Origin: Litorivita pollutaquae
GTDB taxonomy: Bacteria > Pseudomonadota > Alphaproteobacteria > Rhodobacterales > Rhodobacteraceae
Assembly (NCBI RefSeq): GCF_003205515.1
Contig: NZ_KZ826486.1
Span: forward strand, 1-64,000
DNA: 64,000 nucleotides
Direction of reading: 5' to 3'
Numbering within the stretch: the first letter of the stretch is position 1; each line of letters begins with the position of its first letter. A model generated the notes under the pieces. That model was not told the DNA's origin and did not search any database. It saw only the letters and a program-made list of their open reading frames with translations. This document shows, piece after piece, positions 35,282 to 45,492 of this stretch. The position numbers were made by a program, and so were the translations under genes.

Positions 35282-35926
35282 TTAGCCGTCCAACTCCGCC
35301 TTGATTGCGGCCTGAACGACGTCCATTGCAGCCAAACCATCAACCCGCTTCAACAACCCTTTGGCGTAGTAATACCCCAAAAGCGGCGAGGTCTTTTTAT
35401 AGTATTCCATCAAACGATTCTTGAGGCTTTCCTCATTATCGTCGGCGCGGCGTTTGAACTCGGTGCCGCCGCAATTGGTGCATTTGCCATCCGCCGGGAT
35501 CGGCTTGGTTTCGTCGTGATAAACCTCACCGCAGTTGGCGCAGGTCGAGCGGCCAACAATACGGGCCACCAAAGCGTCGTCACGCACCCGCAATTCGACA
35601 ACCGCGTCCAATGTCTCGCCGGTGGCCTCAAGCAATTCGGCCAATGCATCGGCTTGCGCCAATGTGCGCGGGAAGCCATCAAAGATAAAGCCGCCGGCCT
35701 TGTCGCCTTCGAGCTTTTCACGGATCAGGCCAATCACGATATCATCGGTCACCAGATCTCCGCGCGCCATGACATCCGCAACAACTTTGCCCATCTCGGT
35801 GCCGCTGTCTTTGGCTTCGCGCAGCATGTCGCCGGTCGAAAGCTGGATCATATTGCGGGTCTCGACCAGATGGCGTGCCTGCGTCCCTTTACCGGCACCG
35901 GGTGGCCCAAGAAGGATTATATTCAT
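35282..35926 (-). CDS. adk: Adenylate kinase
   Basis: A 214-residue enzyme interconverting ATP+AMP and two ADP. The P-loop is [10 protein letters not shown] (residues 7-16), the AMP site STGDMLRE near 30-37 and FDGFPRT near 82-88. It is a long-form kinase whose LID carries four cysteines, C129, C132, C149 and C152, a zinc-binding set that E. coli lacks. Its start overlaps the secY stop by 4 bases. Confidence 0.97.
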   Translation of the reverse strand: MNIILLGPPGAGKGTQARHLVETRNMIQLSTGDMLREAKDSGTEMGKVVADVMARGDLVTDDIVIGLIREKLEGDKAGGFIFDGFPRTLAQADALAELLEATGETLDAVVELRVRDDALVARIVGRSTCANCGEVYHDETKPIPADGKCTNCGGTEFKRRADDNEESLKNRLMEYYKKTSPLLGYYYAKGLLKRVDGLAAMDVVQAAIKAELDG

Positions 35927-37287
35927 CTGCGTTGCGTCCCTTTTCTTTTGCTGCGCTTCTTGCCTTTGCCGCGCAGCTGCGATTTTTCAATCAGCCCTTC
36001 ATACTGGTGAGCCAGCAAATGGCTCTGAACCTGTTGGATTGTGTCCATGGTCACAGAAACCACGATCAGAACCGAGGTGCCGCCAAAATAGAAAGGGATC
36101 GAGAATTGGCTACGCAGAATCTCCGGAAGGAGACAAACTGCCGCAAGGTAGGCCGCACCGATCACCAGAATGCGGTTCACCACATACTCGAGATATTCAG
36201 CCGTCTTCTTGCCCGGGCGAATACCCGGTACGTTGCCGTTTTGGTTTTTCAGATTATCCGCCACATCATCGGGCTTAAACGCCACGTTGAAGGTGTAGAA
36301 ATATGCAAAGAACACAATCATCGCCACGAAGAACAGCAGGTAAAGCGGCTGGCCTGGTCCAAAATAGGCAAGGATCGTGCTCATGACCGGGCCGGTTTGG
36401 CTCCCGGAAAACGTGCTGATCGTGGTCGGCAACAAGAGCAGCGCCGAGGCGAAAATTGCGGGGATCACACCGGCGGGGTTGACCTTGACCGGCAAGTGCG
36501 ACGAGCCACCTTCATAGACCTTCATGCCCTGCTGACGGCGCGGGTATTGGATGTGGATCTTGCGCAAAGCGCGCTCCATGAATACCACAAAGGCAATCGT
36601 CAGGATCACCATCACAATCACCAAAAGGATGGTTGCGGGGCTGATCGCGCCACTGCGGCCCTGGCTGAAGAACTGCGCCAAAGCGGCCGGAACTTCGGCG
36701 ACGATGCCGACGAAGATGATCAAGGAAATGCCGTTGCCGATGCCGCGGTTGGTGATTTGCTCACCCAGCCACATCAGGAACATCGTCCCGCCGACCAGCG
36801 TAACCATGCAGGAGATGCGGAAAAAGAGGCCCGGATCGGTAACCAGATCCCCCGCCTCAAGGCTCGCCGCCAAGCCGTAGCTTTGCAAGGTTGCCAAAGC
36901 GACCGTGCCGTAACGGGTGTATTGGTTGATCTTCTTTTGCCCCTGCGCGCCTTCTTTCTTGAGTTGCTCAAGTGCAGGCACCATCGAGGCAAGAAGCTGA
37001 ACAATGATCGAGGCCGAGATATACGGCATGATCCCCAGAGCAAAAATACCCATCCGGCCAAGCGCACCGCCGGTGAACATCGACAGGATGCCGCCAATGC
37101 CTTGGGACGCCCCTTCCATAAATTCACGCAGGCCCGCACCATCGATGCCGGGAACTGGAATAAAGGTGCCAAGCCGGTAAACAATCAATAGGCCGAGGGT
37201 GAAGAAAATACGCTGACGCAGGTCCGATGCCTTGCCTAGCGCGGCCCAGCTTGTGTTGGCCGCCATTTGCTCTGCTGCAGATGCCAT
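35923..37287 (-). CDS. secY: Protein translocase subunit SecY
   Basis: The 454-residue channel subunit of the Sec translocon, with ten membrane spans. Conserved features are the amphipathic N-terminus ([21 protein letters not shown]), the plug region [13 protein letters not shown] near 60, the C4/C5 loop with [10 protein letters not shown], and the cytoplasmic [28 protein letters not shown] near 250. Linkage to rplO and adk is standard. Confidence 0.97.
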   Translation of the reverse strand: MASAAEQMAANTSWAALGKASDLRQRIFFTLGLLIVYRLGTFIPVPGIDGAGLREFMEGASQGIGGILSMFTGGALGRMGIFALGIMPYISASIIVQLLASMVPALEQLKKEGAQGQKKINQYTRYGTVALATLQSYGLAASLEAGDLVTDPGLFFRISCMVTLVGGTMFLMWLGEQITNRGIGNGISLIIFVGIVAEVPAALAQFFSQGRSGAISPATILLVIVMVILTIAFVVFMERALRKIHIQYPRRQQGMKVYEGGSSHLPVKVNPAGVIPAIFASALLLLPTTISTFSGSQTGPVMSTILAYFGPGQPLYLLFFVAMIVFFAYFYTFNVAFKPDDVADNLKNQNGNVPGIRPGKKTAEYLEYVVNRILVIGAAYLAAVCLLPEILRSQFSIPFYFGGTSVLIVVSVTMDTIQQVQSHLLAHQYEGLIEKSQLRGKGKKRSKRKGTQRR

Positions 37288-37402
37288 TCGCGGGTCTCTT
37301 TCATGTAGAAACGCCGCCCATGAGCGTTTTCCAGCTCGGGCGGCGTTTTGGGAAAACTCAAGGGTATGTAAGCGGCGCAGGCGTCGCTCACAACCTCAAT
37401 CT

Positions 37403-37876
37403 TTATTCTGCCGCAGCAGGCGCCGCCACTTTCAACGAACCGCCGGCTTTTTCAACCGCTTCCACAGCCGATTTCGACGCGCCCGTCACTTCGATATTGG
37501 CTTTGGCGGTGAACGCACCTTTGGCCAGAACGCGAATGCCGTCCAGTTTACGGCGCACCAGACCCGAAGCAATCAATGCATCTTCGGTGATTGCCGCTTT
37601 GGCATCCAATTTTTTGTCGTCGATGAACTTCTGGATCAAACCAAGGTTCACAACGGCATATGCTTTACGGTTCGGTTTGCTGAAGCCACGCTTGGGCAAA
37701 CGTTGGTAGAGCGGCATTTGGCCACCCTCGTAGCCGCCAATGGCCACACCCGAACGGGATTTTTGACCTTTGATACCACGGCCACCCATTTTACCGGTGC
37801 CGGAACCGGGACCACGTGCGACGCGTTTGCGCGGCTTGGTTGCACCGGGATTGTCGTGAAGTTCGTGCAGTTTCAT
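37403..37876 (-). CDS. rplO: 50S ribosomal protein L15
   Basis: 157 residues. The N-terminal [21 protein letters not shown] followed by a Gly-rich tail ([20 protein letters not shown]) and the globular C-terminal part are typical of L15. It is the first gene of the rplO-secY-adk unit, with its own candidate promoter about 95 bases upstream. Confidence 0.97.
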   Translation of the reverse strand: MKLHELHDNPGATKPRKRVARGPGSGTGKMGGRGIKGQKSRSGVAIGGYEGGQMPLYQRLPKRGFSKPNRKAYAVVNLGLIQKFIDDKKLDAKAAITEDALIASGLVRRKLDGIRVLAKGAFTAKANIEVTGASKSAVEAVEKAGGSLKVAAPAAAE

Positions 37877-37970
37877 GTCGCTTCTCCTTTGCCGGAACTA
37901 CCCTCCAGCGACGGAGTGGGCAAACACGGCGTATAAATGATTCTATGGCCCCTGTTGAGGCCACTTGGGG

Positions 37971-37999
37971 CGTATAGACGCCTTGCCCGCGCGGATCAA
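37971..37999 (-). promoter_or_regulatory. Probable promoter of rplO-secY-adk
   Basis: TTGATC (37999-37994), 17 bases, TATACG (37976-37971), on the minus strand. Four of six positions fit the consensus in each box. It lies in the 520-base gap after the rpmD terminator, 95 bases before rplO. Confidence 0.55.
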
Positions 38000-38337
38000 G
38001 GCCCGTGATGCCCCGCGTGCCACAGAACAAAGCTTCGGCGGTTACCACCTGCTAACACAGGCAATAATGCGGCCTGAGTGTCATCGCGCGCGGCGACGGT
38101 TACTCCCGAATCGCGCCAGCCCACAGAGCCTCCTCCACGCCGCAGCCCAAACACCCCTGCCCCGATCGTCACCGCAGGCAGAAACCGGCCGCCCTCCATA
38201 GCATCCAGCGCCCGAAGCACGCCAAACATCGCCGGAATCATCCGCACTCGGTGAGAGCTTCGCCGCCCTTCGCATCAACGGAGGCAAGGTTTACGCACCT
38301 CCTAGGTCAGCGCACAGGCTGTCCGCCGCAACCGGAC
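38000..38337. other. Unassigned stretch between rpmD and rplO
   Basis: About 340 bases between the rpmD terminator and the rplO promoter. The minus strand holds an open frame at 37996-38247 (83 codons from GTG, or 81 from ATG at 38241), with a hydrophobic, Gly/Ala-rich predicted protein. It has no strong ribosome binding site and would run into the promoter. I see no recognisable gene. Confidence 0.4.
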
Positions 38338-38369
38338 GAAAGAAACGCCCCGCAGTTGCCTGCGGAGCG
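38338..38369 (-). terminator. Terminator after rpmD
   Basis: On the minus strand CGCTCCGCAG pairs with CTGCGGGGCG (one G-U pair), loop GCAA, followed by TTTCTTTC. It is 28 bases after the rpmD stop. Confidence 0.8.
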
Positions 38370-38396
38370 CTCCAAATTCTAACCGTTGAAAAGGGC

Positions 38397-38585
38397 TTAG
38401 CCTTTTTCTTCGATGATCTCGACCATGTGAGAGATCGAGTTCACCATGCCGCGCACGGAAGGTGTATCTTCCAATTCACGGGTACGGTTCATTTTGTTCA
38501 AGCCCAGACCAACCAGCGTAGCACGCTGTTTGGCGGGACGGCGGATCGGCGAGCCGACCTGCTTAACGACGATGGTTTTTGCCAT
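38397..38585 (-). CDS. rpmD: 50S ribosomal protein L30
   Basis: 62 residues of the single-domain L30 fold: [31 protein letters not shown] at the start, then [22 protein letters not shown]. It follows rpsE by 12 bases and ends the rpmC-rpmD unit. Confidence 0.97.
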   Translation of the reverse strand: MAKTIVVKQVGSPIRRPAKQRATLVGLGLNKMNRTRELEDTPSVRGMVNSISHMVEIIEEKG

Positions 38586-38597
38586 TTTATCGGTTCC

Positions 38598-39164
38598 TTA
38601 CGCTTCAACAGCTTCGGCAGCCGGCGCATCATCTTTTTTCAAGATGTCTGCAACCTTCTTACCGCGGCGCTGTGCCACAGAACGCGGGCTGGTTTCTTTA
38701 CGAAGACCATCCAACGTTGCGCGGATCATGTTGTAGGGGTTCTGCGAGCCGATTGACTTCGCAACAACATCCTGAACACCGAGCATTTCAAAAACGGCAC
38801 GCATCGGACCACCAGCAATGATGCCGGTACCTTGTGGTGCGGTGCGCATCACAACTTTACCTGCGCCATGACGGCCTTCCATGTCGTGGTGCAATGTGCG
38901 GCCTTCTTTAAGCTGCACGCGCATCATCTGACGCTTGGCTTGCTCGGTGGCTTTGCGGATGGCCTCAGGGACCTCTTTCGCTTTGCCTTTACCGAAGCCA
39001 ACACGGCCCTTTTGATCGCCGACAACCACGAGCGCGGCAAAGCCGAAACGCTTACCACCCTTCACGGTTTTCGACACGCGGTTGATCGCGACCAGACGAT
39101 CGGCGAATTCAGGGGTTTCGTCGCGATCGCGACGGTTGCCCCGGTTTTGACCTTCTCTTGCCAT
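38598..39164 (-). CDS. rpsE: 30S ribosomal protein S5
   Basis: 188 residues. The N-terminal double-stranded-RNA-binding part has [27 protein letters not shown], and the C-terminal domain has the P-rich turn [20 protein letters not shown]5 contributes to translational accuracy near the mRNA entry channel. The basic N-terminal extension and the acidic C-terminal tail are longer than in E. coli, as usual for alphaproteobacteria. Confidence 0.97.
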   Translation of the reverse strand: MAREGQNRGNRRDRDETPEFADRLVAINRVSKTVKGGKRFGFAALVVVGDQKGRVGFGKGKAKEVPEAIRKATEQAKRQMMRVQLKEGRTLHHDMEGRHGAGKVVMRTAPQGTGIIAGGPMRAVFEMLGVQDVVAKSIGSQNPYNMIRATLDGLRKETSPRSVAQRRGKKVADILKKDDAPAAEAVEA

Positions 39165-39175
39165 ATCGTCTCTCC

Positions 39176-39535
39176 TTAGATCTTCAGGCCGCCTTCACGA
39201 GCAGCGTCGGCCAAAGCCTTCACCTTCCCGTGAAAGAGGAAACCACCACGATCGAAATATGCTTCGGTGACGCCGGCCTTTTTGGCCCGCTCGGCAATCG
39301 CCGCGCCAACTTTCGTTGCCGCTTCGACATTGTTTTTGCCGACCATACCCAGATCCTTCTCGAGAGAAGAAGCCGAGGCGAGGGTCACACCATTCACATC
39401 GTCGATCAGCTGGACGCTGATGTTCTTGTTGCTGCGGTGAACCGAAAGACGCGCACGTCCCGCGTTCACTTTGCGCAGTTTGTTCCGAACGCGCAGGCGG
39501 CGCTTCAGAAACAGGGTTCTTTTGCTGTTTGCCAT
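39176..39535 (-). CDS. rplR: 50S ribosomal protein L18
   Basis: 119 residues from the ATG at 39535 ([20 protein letters not shown]). The frame extends to 39631, inside rplF, without protein-like sequence. [20 protein letters not shown] and the C-terminal [20 protein letters not shown] are diagnostic. It binds 5S rRNA with L5 and L25. Confidence 0.96.
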   Translation of the reverse strand: MANSKRTLFLKRRLRVRNKLRKVNAGRARLSVHRSNKNISVQLIDDVNGVTLASASSLEKDLGMVGKNNVEAATKVGAAIAERAKKAGVTEAYFDRGGFLFHGKVKALADAAREGGLKI

Positions 39536-39546
39536 GTCCTGGGTCC

Positions 39547-40080
39547 TTACTTCTTCTTGCCTTCCTTGCGGAAGATATACTCGTCTTTGTATTTGATGCC
39601 TTTGCCTTTGTAGGGCTCGGGCTTGCGCCATTCACGGATGTTTGCCGCGACTTGACCAACGAGTTGTGCACTATCGCCTTCGATCACGATCTCGGTGTTC
39701 TTCGGGCAGGTCACGGTTACACCGGCCGGCACTTCGAAGTCGACGTCGTGGCTATATCCGAGCGACAGTTTCAGGGTGTTGCCCTGCATCTGCGCACGAT
39801 AACCAACACCGTTGATCTCAAGCTCTTTTTTGAAGCCTTCGGTAACGCCTTTGACCATATTCGCAACAACGGTGCGGCTCATGCCCCACTGTTGGCGCGC
39901 GCGCTTGGATTTGCCGCGCGGAGTGATCCGCACAACGTTATCTTCCAAAGCAATGGTCACGTCATCCGTGGCGGTGAAGTTTTGGGTCGCTTTCGGACCT
40001 TTGACTTCGATGGTCTGGCCGGACACCGAGGCGGTTACACCTGCGGGCAGCTCGACCGGTTTCTTACCAATACGAGACAT
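39547..40080 (-). CDS. rplF: 50S ribosomal protein L6
   Basis: 177 residues with the tandem-fold L6 sequence: [19 protein letters not shown] at the start and the C-terminal signature [19 protein letters not shown]6 lies near the factor-binding site beside the sarcin-ricin loop. Confidence 0.97.
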   Translation of the reverse strand: MSRIGKKPVELPAGVTASVSGQTIEVKGPKATQNFTATDDVTIALEDNVVRITPRGKSKRARQQWGMSRTVVANMVKGVTEGFKKELEINGVGYRAQMQGNTLKLSLGYSHDVDFEVPAGVTVTCPKNTEIVIEGDSAQLVGQVAANIREWRKPEPYKGKGIKYKDEYIFRKEGKKK

Positions 40081-40091
40081 TCCAGACCTCC

Positions 40092-40484
40092 TTAGAACAC
40101 GGTGCAGAGCACTTCGCCACCAACATTGGCGGAGCGTGCAGCTGCATCGGACATGACGCCCTTGGGCGTGGAGACAATCGACACACCAAGGCCCTGACGG
40201 ACAACGGGGATGTCATTGACGCCCATGTAAACGCGACGGCCAGGTTTGGAAACCCGCTTCACTTCACGAATAACAGGGGTGCCTTCGTAGTATTTGAGGC
40301 TGATCTCGATGGCCGGGTGGCCGTCTTTGCCAGTCGCTTTCTCATAACCGCGAATGTAGCCCTCGTCTGCGAGCACATCCAACACCCATGCACGCAGCTT
40401 GGAGGCCGGTGTCATGACAGTGGATTTGCCACGCAATTGAGCGTTACGGATACGGGTGAGCATATCGCCGATAGGATCGTTCAT
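40092..40484 (-). CDS. rpsH: 30S ribosomal protein S8
   Basis: 130 residues: [20 protein letters not shown] and the C-terminal signature [21 protein letters not shown]8 binds helix 21 of 16S rRNA and in E. coli represses the spc operon at the rplE region. Whether that holds here is unknown. Confidence 0.97.
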   Translation of the reverse strand: MNDPIGDMLTRIRNAQLRGKSTVMTPASKLRAWVLDVLADEGYIRGYEKATGKDGHPAIEISLKYYEGTPVIREVKRVSKPGRRVYMGVNDIPVVRQGLGVSIVSTPKGVMSDAAARSANVGGEVLCTVF

Positions 40485-40496
40485 AATATCTCTCCC

Positions 40497-40802
40497 TTAC
40501 CAGCTCGACTTGACCATGCCGGGGATCTGACCAAAGGAGGCCAGTTCGCGCAGCATGATCCGCGATACTTTGAGCTTACGGTAATAAGCGTGGGGACGAC
40601 CGGTCAGCTGGCAACGGTTGTGCAAGCGCACAGCAGAGCTGTTGCGCGGCAGCTTGGCAAGCTTCAAAGACGCGCGAAAACGCTCTTCCATAGGCTTGCT
40701 TTCGTCGTTCACGATTTCCTTCAGAACGGCGCGTTTGGTTGCATATTTTGCCACCAGCTTCTCGCGCTTTTTCTGACGTTCGAGCATTGCTTTTTTAGCC
40801 AT
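40497..40802 (-). CDS. rpsN: 30S ribosomal protein S14 (zinc-free type)
   Basis: 101 residues, long form without the CxxC zinc motif; only one cysteine, in [20 protein letters not shown], is present. The RPHAYYRK and [12 protein letters not shown] signatures are clear. S14 lies in the head of the small subunit near S3 and S10. Confidence 0.97.
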   Translation of the reverse strand: MAKKAMLERQKKREKLVAKYATKRAVLKEIVNDESKPMEERFRASLKLAKLPRNSSAVRLHNRCQLTGRPHAYYRKLKVSRIMLRELASFGQIPGMVKSSW

Positions 40803-40824
40803 GTCTATGTTCCTTCCCGCTGCT

Positions 40825-41388
40825 TCAGCTGTTGAAGGGCATGTTGAAAGCTTTCAACAGCGCCTTAGCTTCAGCGTCGGTTTTCGCCGTGGTGGCAATA
40901 ACGATGTCCATACCCCAGTTCTCATCGACTTTGTCGAAATCGATTTCGGGGAAAACGATGTGCTCTTTGAGACCCATGGCATAGTTGCCGCGGCCGTCAA
41001 AGCTCTTGCCGTTCACGCCGCGAAAATCGCGGACACGGGGCAAAGCAATCGTGGTCAGACGATCAAGGAATTCATACATGCGCGCACCGCGCAGGGTCAC
41101 TTTCGCACCCAGCGGCATTTCTTCACGCACGCGGAACGTCGCGATGGATTTCTTCGCAAGCGTTGTCACGGCTTTCTGGCCTGCAATCGTGCTCAGGTCT
41201 TCTTGAGCAGATTTGGCTTTCTTGCTGTCACGCACGGCTTCGGCACCGCAGCCGATGTTCAGAACGATTTTATCCAGACGCGGGATCTGCATGTCGTTCT
41301 TATAACCGAACTCTTCCTTCATCGCAGCGCGGATCGTGTCCGCGTACAGCGTTTTCAGACGCGGGGTGTAGGTTTCGGTATCAAGCAT
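40825..41388 (-). CDS. rplE: 50S ribosomal protein L5
   Basis: 187 residues from the ATG at 41388 ([19 protein letters not shown]), which overlaps the rplX stop by 8 bases and has a GGGGG run upstream. ATG at 41397 would add three residues. Conserved blocks are [16 protein letters not shown] and [21 protein letters not shown]5 binds 5S rRNA and contacts the P-site tRNA. Confidence 0.96.
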   Translation of the reverse strand: MLDTETYTPRLKTLYADTIRAAMKEEFGYKNDMQIPRLDKIVLNIGCGAEAVRDSKKAKSAQEDLSTIAGQKAVTTLAKKSIATFRVREEMPLGAKVTLRGARMYEFLDRLTTIALPRVRDFRGVNGKSFDGRGNYAMGLKEHIVFPEIDFDKVDENWGMDIVIATTAKTDAEAKALLKAFNMPFNS

Positions 41389-41692
41389 CGATTGCATCCC
41401 CCGTGGTTTTGGCGAAGCGCACTTTCTTGTCGCCTTCCATGCGGAAGCCAACGCGTGTTGCTTTGCCGTTTTTGTCAACCAAAGCAAGGTTGCTCAGCTG
41501 GATCGGCATCGCCTTAGGCAAGCGGCCACCTTGGCTGGTCTGGCTTTGACGGGTGTGACGGATCGCCATGTTCACGCCTTCGACCACGGCTTTACCGGCC
41601 TGTGGATCGACAGTCGTGATTGTTCCGGTTTGACCTTTGTCTTTACCGGCGAGAACGATCACCTTGTCACCTTTGCGGAGTTTAGCAGCCAT
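41381..41692 (-). CDS. rplX: 50S ribosomal protein L24
   Basis: 103 residues with the KOW motif [20 protein letters not shown] at the N-terminus and [19 protein letters not shown]24 starts large-subunit assembly near the 5' end of 23S rRNA. It shares one base with the rplN stop (TAATG). Confidence 0.97.
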   Translation of the reverse strand: MAAKLRKGDKVIVLAGKDKGQTGTITTVDPQAGKAVVEGVNMAIRHTRQSQTSQGGRLPKAMPIQLSNLALVDKNGKATRVGFRMEGDKKVRFAKTTGDAIDA

Positions 41693-42060
41693 TACAGCAC
41701 CTCCGGAGCAAGCGAGATGATTTTCATGAAGTTTTTCGCGCGAAGCTCACGAACAACTGGCCCGAAGATACGGGTGCCGACTGGCTCGTTGCTGTTGTTG
41801 AGGATCACGGCGGCGTTGCGATCAAAACGGATCGCGGTGCCATCTTCACGGCGGACTTCTTTAGCTGTGCGAACGACGACGGCCTTGCGGACGTCCCCTT
41901 TCTTCACACGGCCACGTGGAATGGCTTCCTTCACCGAAACGACAATAATGTCGCCAACGGAGGCGTACTTACGCTTGGAACCACCCAGGACCTTGATGCA
42001 CTGAACTCGGCGAGCGCCGGAGTTGTCAGCAACATCCAGATTGGTCTGCATCTGGATCAT
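41692..42060 (-). CDS. rplN: 50S ribosomal protein L14
   Basis: 122 residues: [20 protein letters not shown] and [20 protein letters not shown], then the C-terminal [18 protein letters not shown]14 forms an intersubunit bridge with 16S rRNA helix 14 and L19. Confidence 0.97.
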   Translation of the reverse strand: MIQMQTNLDVADNSGARRVQCIKVLGGSKRKYASVGDIIVVSVKEAIPRGRVKKGDVRKAVVVRTAKEVRREDGTAIRFDRNAAVILNNSNEPVGTRIFGPVVRELRAKNFMKIISLAPEVL

Positions 42061-42144
42061 GTGGTTTCTCCCGACCTATGGGGCTTCCTGCACTTGGCAG
42101 GGGCTTAATCCCCAGGGTTTCGTAATGCCGAAAGGCCTGAAAGC

Positions 42145-42375
42145 TTACGCTTCCAGAACCTCCCAACGCTTAGTCTTCGAACGTGGCGCACATTCGATAA
42201 TGCGCACGCTGTCACCTGCTTTGTAGGTGTTCTTCTCATCGTGAGCCCGATATTTTTTGGACTTACGGATGGTCTTTTTCAGAACAGGGTGTGTGAAACG
42301 ACGTTCAACCGAAACCGTTACGGTTTGCTCGTTTGCGGCGCTTGTCACGGTGCCAGTCAGGATACGTTTGGGCAT
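42145..42375 (-). CDS. rpsQ: 30S ribosomal protein S17
   Basis: 76 residues of the OB-fold S17 protein: [19 protein letters not shown] and the signature [17 protein letters not shown]. It is a primary binder of 16S rRNA. 84 bases separate it from rplN; no clear signal was seen in that gap. Confidence 0.97.
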   Translation of the reverse strand: MPKRILTGTVTSAANEQTVTVSVERRFTHPVLKKTIRKSKKYRAHDEKNTYKAGDSVRIIECAPRSKTKRWEVLEA

Positions 42376-42388
42376 CTTTCGGGCTCCC

Positions 42389-42592
42389 TTATTCTGCAGC
42401 CGCTTGCGCGGCCTTTTCGTTGAGAATGGTTTTCACGCGGGCGGCGTTGCGGCGTGCCGCTTTCATGCCCGATGTGTTTTCCATTTGACCGGTGGCTTGC
42501 TGAAAACGGAGATTGAAGCTCTCTTTTTTCAGGTTGGCCAATTCCTCGCGGAGTTGGTCCGGCGTCTTGTCGCGGAGTTCTTGAGCGTTCAT
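42389..42592 (-). CDS. rpmC: 50S ribosomal protein L29
   Basis: 67 residues from the ATG at 42592 ([18 protein letters not shown]); a start eight codons earlier has no support. The helical-hairpin sequence [17 protein letters not shown] is the family signature. L29 docks trigger factor and SRP at the tunnel exit. It is split from rplP by a plus-strand gene and a terminator, so it heads its own unit. Confidence 0.95.
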   Translation of the reverse strand: MNAQELRDKTPDQLREELANLKKESFNLRFQQATGQMENTSGMKAARRNAARVKTILNEKAAQAAAE

Positions 42593-42671
42593 AGCCAAGT
42601 CCTTTTTCCTAAGCACCAGAAGGCCCCGTTTAGGGTGACCTTGCGCCTGGTGGGCGAATACAAAAACACAC

Positions 42672-42691
42672 GAATCCCGCAGGCGGGAATC
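42672..42691 (-). promoter_or_regulatory. Hairpin in the rpmC leader
   Basis: TCCCGC and GCGGGA pair around a 2-base loop, extended by two more pairs after one mismatch. It lies between the promoter at 42705-42733 and rpmC, so it is in the transcribed leader. An autoregulatory site is possible but unsupported. Confidence 0.3.
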
Positions 42692-42704
42692 CGTGAGTTG
42701 GCGT

Positions 42705-42733
42705 TCTATAGGGGAGTCGCATCAGCGAGGCAA
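42705..42733 (-). promoter_or_regulatory. Probable promoter of the rpmC-rpmD unit
   Basis: TTGCCT (42733-42728), 17 bases, TATAGA (42710-42705). The spacer ends in GCGACTCCCC, nearly the same as in the rpsL promoter. It lies 112 bases before rpmC. Confidence 0.6.
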
Positions 42734-42870
42734 GGGAAACCTCAAGGTTTTGCCAATACAGGCGGGGTTTACCGCATCCCCGCGCCCGCGGCGCCGATAA
42801 ATCCGGACCGCACAGGATGAAAATCTACAGGCCGGCCATCCGGCAGGATCTCCCCGAGCACCACCAACCA

Positions 42871-42899
42871 CGCACAGACAGATCAAATCGCGCTATAAT
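42871..42899 (+). promoter_or_regulatory. Candidate promoter of the oxygenase-like gene
   Basis: TATAAT at 42894-42899 is a perfect -10 box, 68 bases before the ATG at 42968. The -35 region (about CGCACA) is poor, so an activator or a different sigma preference may be involved. Confidence 0.35.
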
Positions 42900-42967
42900 A
42901 ACGGGCGCACCCGCCCTGCCGCGAAATCCCTCTCGCTCGCGCCCGCGATTGGCGGTAAAACAGCCCC

Positions 42968-43588
42968 ATGTCACAGATTGAATCACTCTTCGCCACCCGC
43001 CTCTATCGCGCCCGTCTTTCTGAATTCGGCGACCCCGTTGATGCGGCTGAACTCGAAACCTCTTGTCTGTCGATCGCCGGCGATGACGAAGCAGGCCAAG
43101 AATGGTGTGAGGCACATGAGTTCCCCGGCTATACCAGCTATGCTTCGCTGACCGACCTACCGTGGCGCTTTCCGATCTTTGCACAGATCGTCACCGCATT
43201 GGACCAACATGTCGCGGCCTTTGCCGGCGACCTGTGCTTTGACCTCGACGAGCGCGAACTCGAACTTGAGGATCTGTGGATCAACATCCTGCCCGAAGGC
43301 GGCAGCCATTCGGCGCATATCCACCCCCATTCGGTGATCTCCGGCACCACCTATGTCGCCATGCCCGAGGGCGCCAGTGCGCTCAAACTCGAAGACCCGC
43401 GCCACGCCATGATGATGTCCGCCCCGCCCCGCATCAAAGATGCGCGCAAAGAGATGCAAAATTTCGTCTACGTCAAACCCGATGTCGGCGATGTGCTTTT
43501 GTGGGAAAGCTGGCTGCGCCACGAAGTCCCGATGAACATGTCCGAAGATGACAGGATTTCAGTGAGCTTTAATTATAAGTGGTCTTAG
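42968..43588 (+). CDS. 2-oxoglutarate/Fe(II) oxygenase-like protein (TIGR02466-type)
   Basis: A 206-residue protein that resembles the TIGR02466 family of putative 2-oxoglutarate/Fe(II) oxygenases. The probable iron ligands are in HSAHIHPHSVISGTTYV (near residue 120) and the distal His in LRHEVPMNMSEDDRISVSFNY, whose Arg would hold 2-oxoglutarate. Substrate unknown. It is the only plus-strand gene inside the ribosomal-protein block, placed back to back with rpmC and tail to tail with rplP. In other bacteria an unrelated 2-oxoglutarate oxygenase (YcfD) hydroxylates L16, the rplP product, so a ribosomal substrate is conceivable but not shown. Confidence 0.75.
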   Translation: MSQIESLFATRLYRARLSEFGDPVDAAELETSCLSIAGDDEAGQEWCEAHEFPGYTSYASLTDLPWRFPIFAQIVTALDQHVAAFAGDLCFDLDERELELEDLWINILPEGGSHSAHIHPHSVISGTTYVAMPEGASALKLEDPRHAMMMSAPPRIKDARKEMQNFVYVKPDVGDVLLWESWLRHEVPMNMSEDDRISVSFNYKWS

Positions 43589-43858
43589 AGGCCGGTGAGG
43601 GCCGCAGGTTTTCGTATCCCTCGATTGCCGCCGCAAGCCGCCACCGACGACGCTACGGGCAGGTTCGCACCAGTGGCCTTTGCACGAAGTCGCATCAAGA
43701 TACAGGGGCGCGAGGGCGGGGCTGTGACACTGCTGCATTTAAATAGGACAACAAAGCCCGAGCATACCGGAGCGCGAGATTGAACTTTTCCTTGAAGATC
43801 TAAACGCAATCGCCGCGCCATCAAAAACCGGGATGCCGATACCCAACTTATTCCAAGC
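43589..43858. other. Unassigned stretch between the oxygenase-like gene and rplP
   Basis: About 270 bases without a recognisable gene. An open frame on the minus strand at 43585-43938 runs through the terminator and gives no protein-like sequence. The stretch ends in the shared terminator at 43859-43893. Confidence 0.4.
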
Positions 43859-43893
43859 AAAACCCCCGCCGATTTCTCGACGGGGGTCTTTTT
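43859..43893. terminator. Bidirectional terminator between the oxygenase-like gene and rplP
   Basis: ACCCCCG (43862-43868) pairs with CGGGGGT (43881-43887). On the plus strand it is followed by CTTTTTC; on the minus strand by TTTTGC. It ends the rplB-rplP unit 84 bases after rplP and can also stop transcripts from the plus-strand gene. Confidence 0.8.
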
Positions 43894-43976
43894 CTTCACA
43901 GACTGTGCAGCTCGTGTTTTCCTCTCGGAAAATCGCAATACCGCGTGCCTGACGCGCCGCTTACACGGAGCGCCGG

Positions 43977-44390
43977 TTACCAGTCTTCGCGAACCACGAC
44001 GCGGGTTTTGATCGGAAGTTTCATCGCAGCAAGGCGCAGGGCCTCACGGGCGATGTCTTCGTTCACACCGTCGATTTCGAACATCACGCGGCCAGGTTTG
44101 ACTTTGGCAGCCCAAAAGTCGACCGAACCTTTACCTTTACCCATCCGGACTTCGGTAGGCTTGGAGGTCACGGGCAGATCCGGGAAAATGCGGATCCAGA
44201 CACGGCCTTGGCGTTTCATGTGACGTGTCATCGCCCGGCGTGCCGCCTCGATTTGACGTGCGGTGACGCGCTCTGGCTCGGTGGCTTTGAGACCATATGT
44301 GCCGAAGTTCAGATCGCTGCCGCCTTTTGCAAGACCTTTGATCCGGCCTTTGTGCATCTTGCGGAATTTAGTGCGCTTTGGTTGAAGCAT
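43977..44390 (-). CDS. rplP: 50S ribosomal protein L16
   Basis: 137 residues: [39 protein letters not shown] and [21 protein letters not shown]16 supports the A-site tRNA and the peptidyl-transferase centre. The arginine loop hydroxylated by YcfD in E. coli is conserved in context. Last gene of its unit. Confidence 0.97.
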   Translation of the reverse strand: MLQPKRTKFRKMHKGRIKGLAKGGSDLNFGTYGLKATEPERVTARQIEAARRAMTRHMKRQGRVWIRIFPDLPVTSKPTEVRMGKGKGSVDFWAAKVKPGRVMFEIDGVNEDIAREALRLAAMKLPIKTRVVVREDW

Positions 44391-44402
44391 CTCTCTTCTC
44401 CC

Positions 44403-45110
44403 TTAACGACGGCCGCCAGCGCCGCGAGGCGTAGGACCATCTTGGAGTTCCTGTGCTTTACGCTCACGGGCAGACGGATCATGCTCAAGGATTTCACCTT
44501 TGAAGATCCATGTCTTGATGCCTATGATGCCATAGGCCGTGGTGGCCTCGACATGAGCGTAATCGATGTCGGCGCGCAGCGTGTGCAACGGCACACGGCC
44601 CTCACGGTACCATTCGGTACGCGCGATTTCGGCACCGCCAAGACGGCCTGCCACGTTGACGCGGATGCCGAGGGCACCCATACGCATTGCATTCTGCACG
44701 GCGCGCTTCATAGCACGGCGGAAGGACACACGGCGTTCGAGCTGCTGGGCGATGCTATCACCAACCAACTGCGCATCAAGCTCGGGCTTACGCACTTCAA
44801 CAATGTTGAGGTGCAATTCCGAATCGGTGATCGCGGAGATTTTCTTGCGCAGGGTTTCGATGTCTGCGCCTTTCTTGCCGATGATCACACCCGGACGTGC
44901 TGTGTGGATCGTGACGCGGCACTTTTTGTGCGGACGCTCGATGATCACACGGCTGATGCCGGCTTGCTTGCACTCTTTGTTGATGAAATCACGGATGGCG
45001 ATGTCTTCGAGAAGAAGGTCACCGAAATCCTTGCTTTCTGCATACCAACGGCTGTCCCATGTGCGGTTCACCTGAAGGCGCATGCCAATCGGATTGACTT
45101 TATTACCCAT
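44403..45110 (-). CDS. rpsC: 30S ribosomal protein S3
   Basis: 235 residues: [20 protein letters not shown] at the start, a KH domain with [20 protein letters not shown] near 65-85, and the C-terminal domain with [20 protein letters not shown]-type sequence. S3 lines the mRNA entry and helps unwind structured mRNA. It overlaps rplV by 8 bases. Confidence 0.97.
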   Translation of the reverse strand: MGNKVNPIGMRLQVNRTWDSRWYAESKDFGDLLLEDIAIRDFINKECKQAGISRVIIERPHKKCRVTIHTARPGVIIGKKGADIETLRKKISAITDSELHLNIVEVRKPELDAQLVGDSIAQQLERRVSFRRAMKRAVQNAMRMGALGIRVNVAGRLGGAEIARTEWYREGRVPLHTLRADIDYAHVEATTAYGIIGIKTWIFKGEILEHDPSARERKAQELQDGPTPRGAGGRR

Positions 45111-45489
45111 TCGCTTGCTCCTCTACTTGGCGCACTTTGATCGTCAGTTCCGAGAACGGCTTGACGATTTTGCCAAAACGGCCACGAGCCCGCGGGCGAC
45201 CGCGTTTCATCACCAGGTTCTTGCCAACAAAGGCTTCTGCCACGACGAGTTCATCCACATCGAGATTGTGGTTGTTCTCGGCATTGGCGATGGCCGACTG
45301 CAGGCATTTTTTCACGTCGATCGCGATACGCTTCTTGGAGAAGGTCAGATCGTCGAGCGCTTTGCCGACTTTCTTGCCGCGGATCATCGCAGCAACAAGG
45401 TTCAGCTTTTGCGGGCTTGTACGGAGCATGCGCAGTTTTGCCATTGCTTCGTTATCGGCCACGCGGCGGGGATTCTTATCCTTGCTCAT
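45103..45489 (-). CDS. rplV: 50S ribosomal protein L22
   Basis: 128 residues with the long beta-hairpin that lines the exit tunnel. Blocks: [25 protein letters not shown] and the C-terminal [24 protein letters not shown]. The loop is a known site of macrolide-resistance changes; no deletion is apparent. Three bases separate it from rpsS. Confidence 0.97.
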   Translation of the reverse strand: MSKDKNPRRVADNEAMAKLRMLRTSPQKLNLVAAMIRGKKVGKALDDLTFSKKRIAIDVKKCLQSAIANAENNHNLDVDELVVAEAFVGKNLVMKRGRPRARGRFGKIVKPFSELTIKVRQVEEQANG

Positions 45490-45492
45490 GGC

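Noticed and set aside
43585-43938. A minus-strand open frame between the oxygenase-like gene and rplP
   Set aside because: It passes through the terminator at 43859-43893 and has no coding character.
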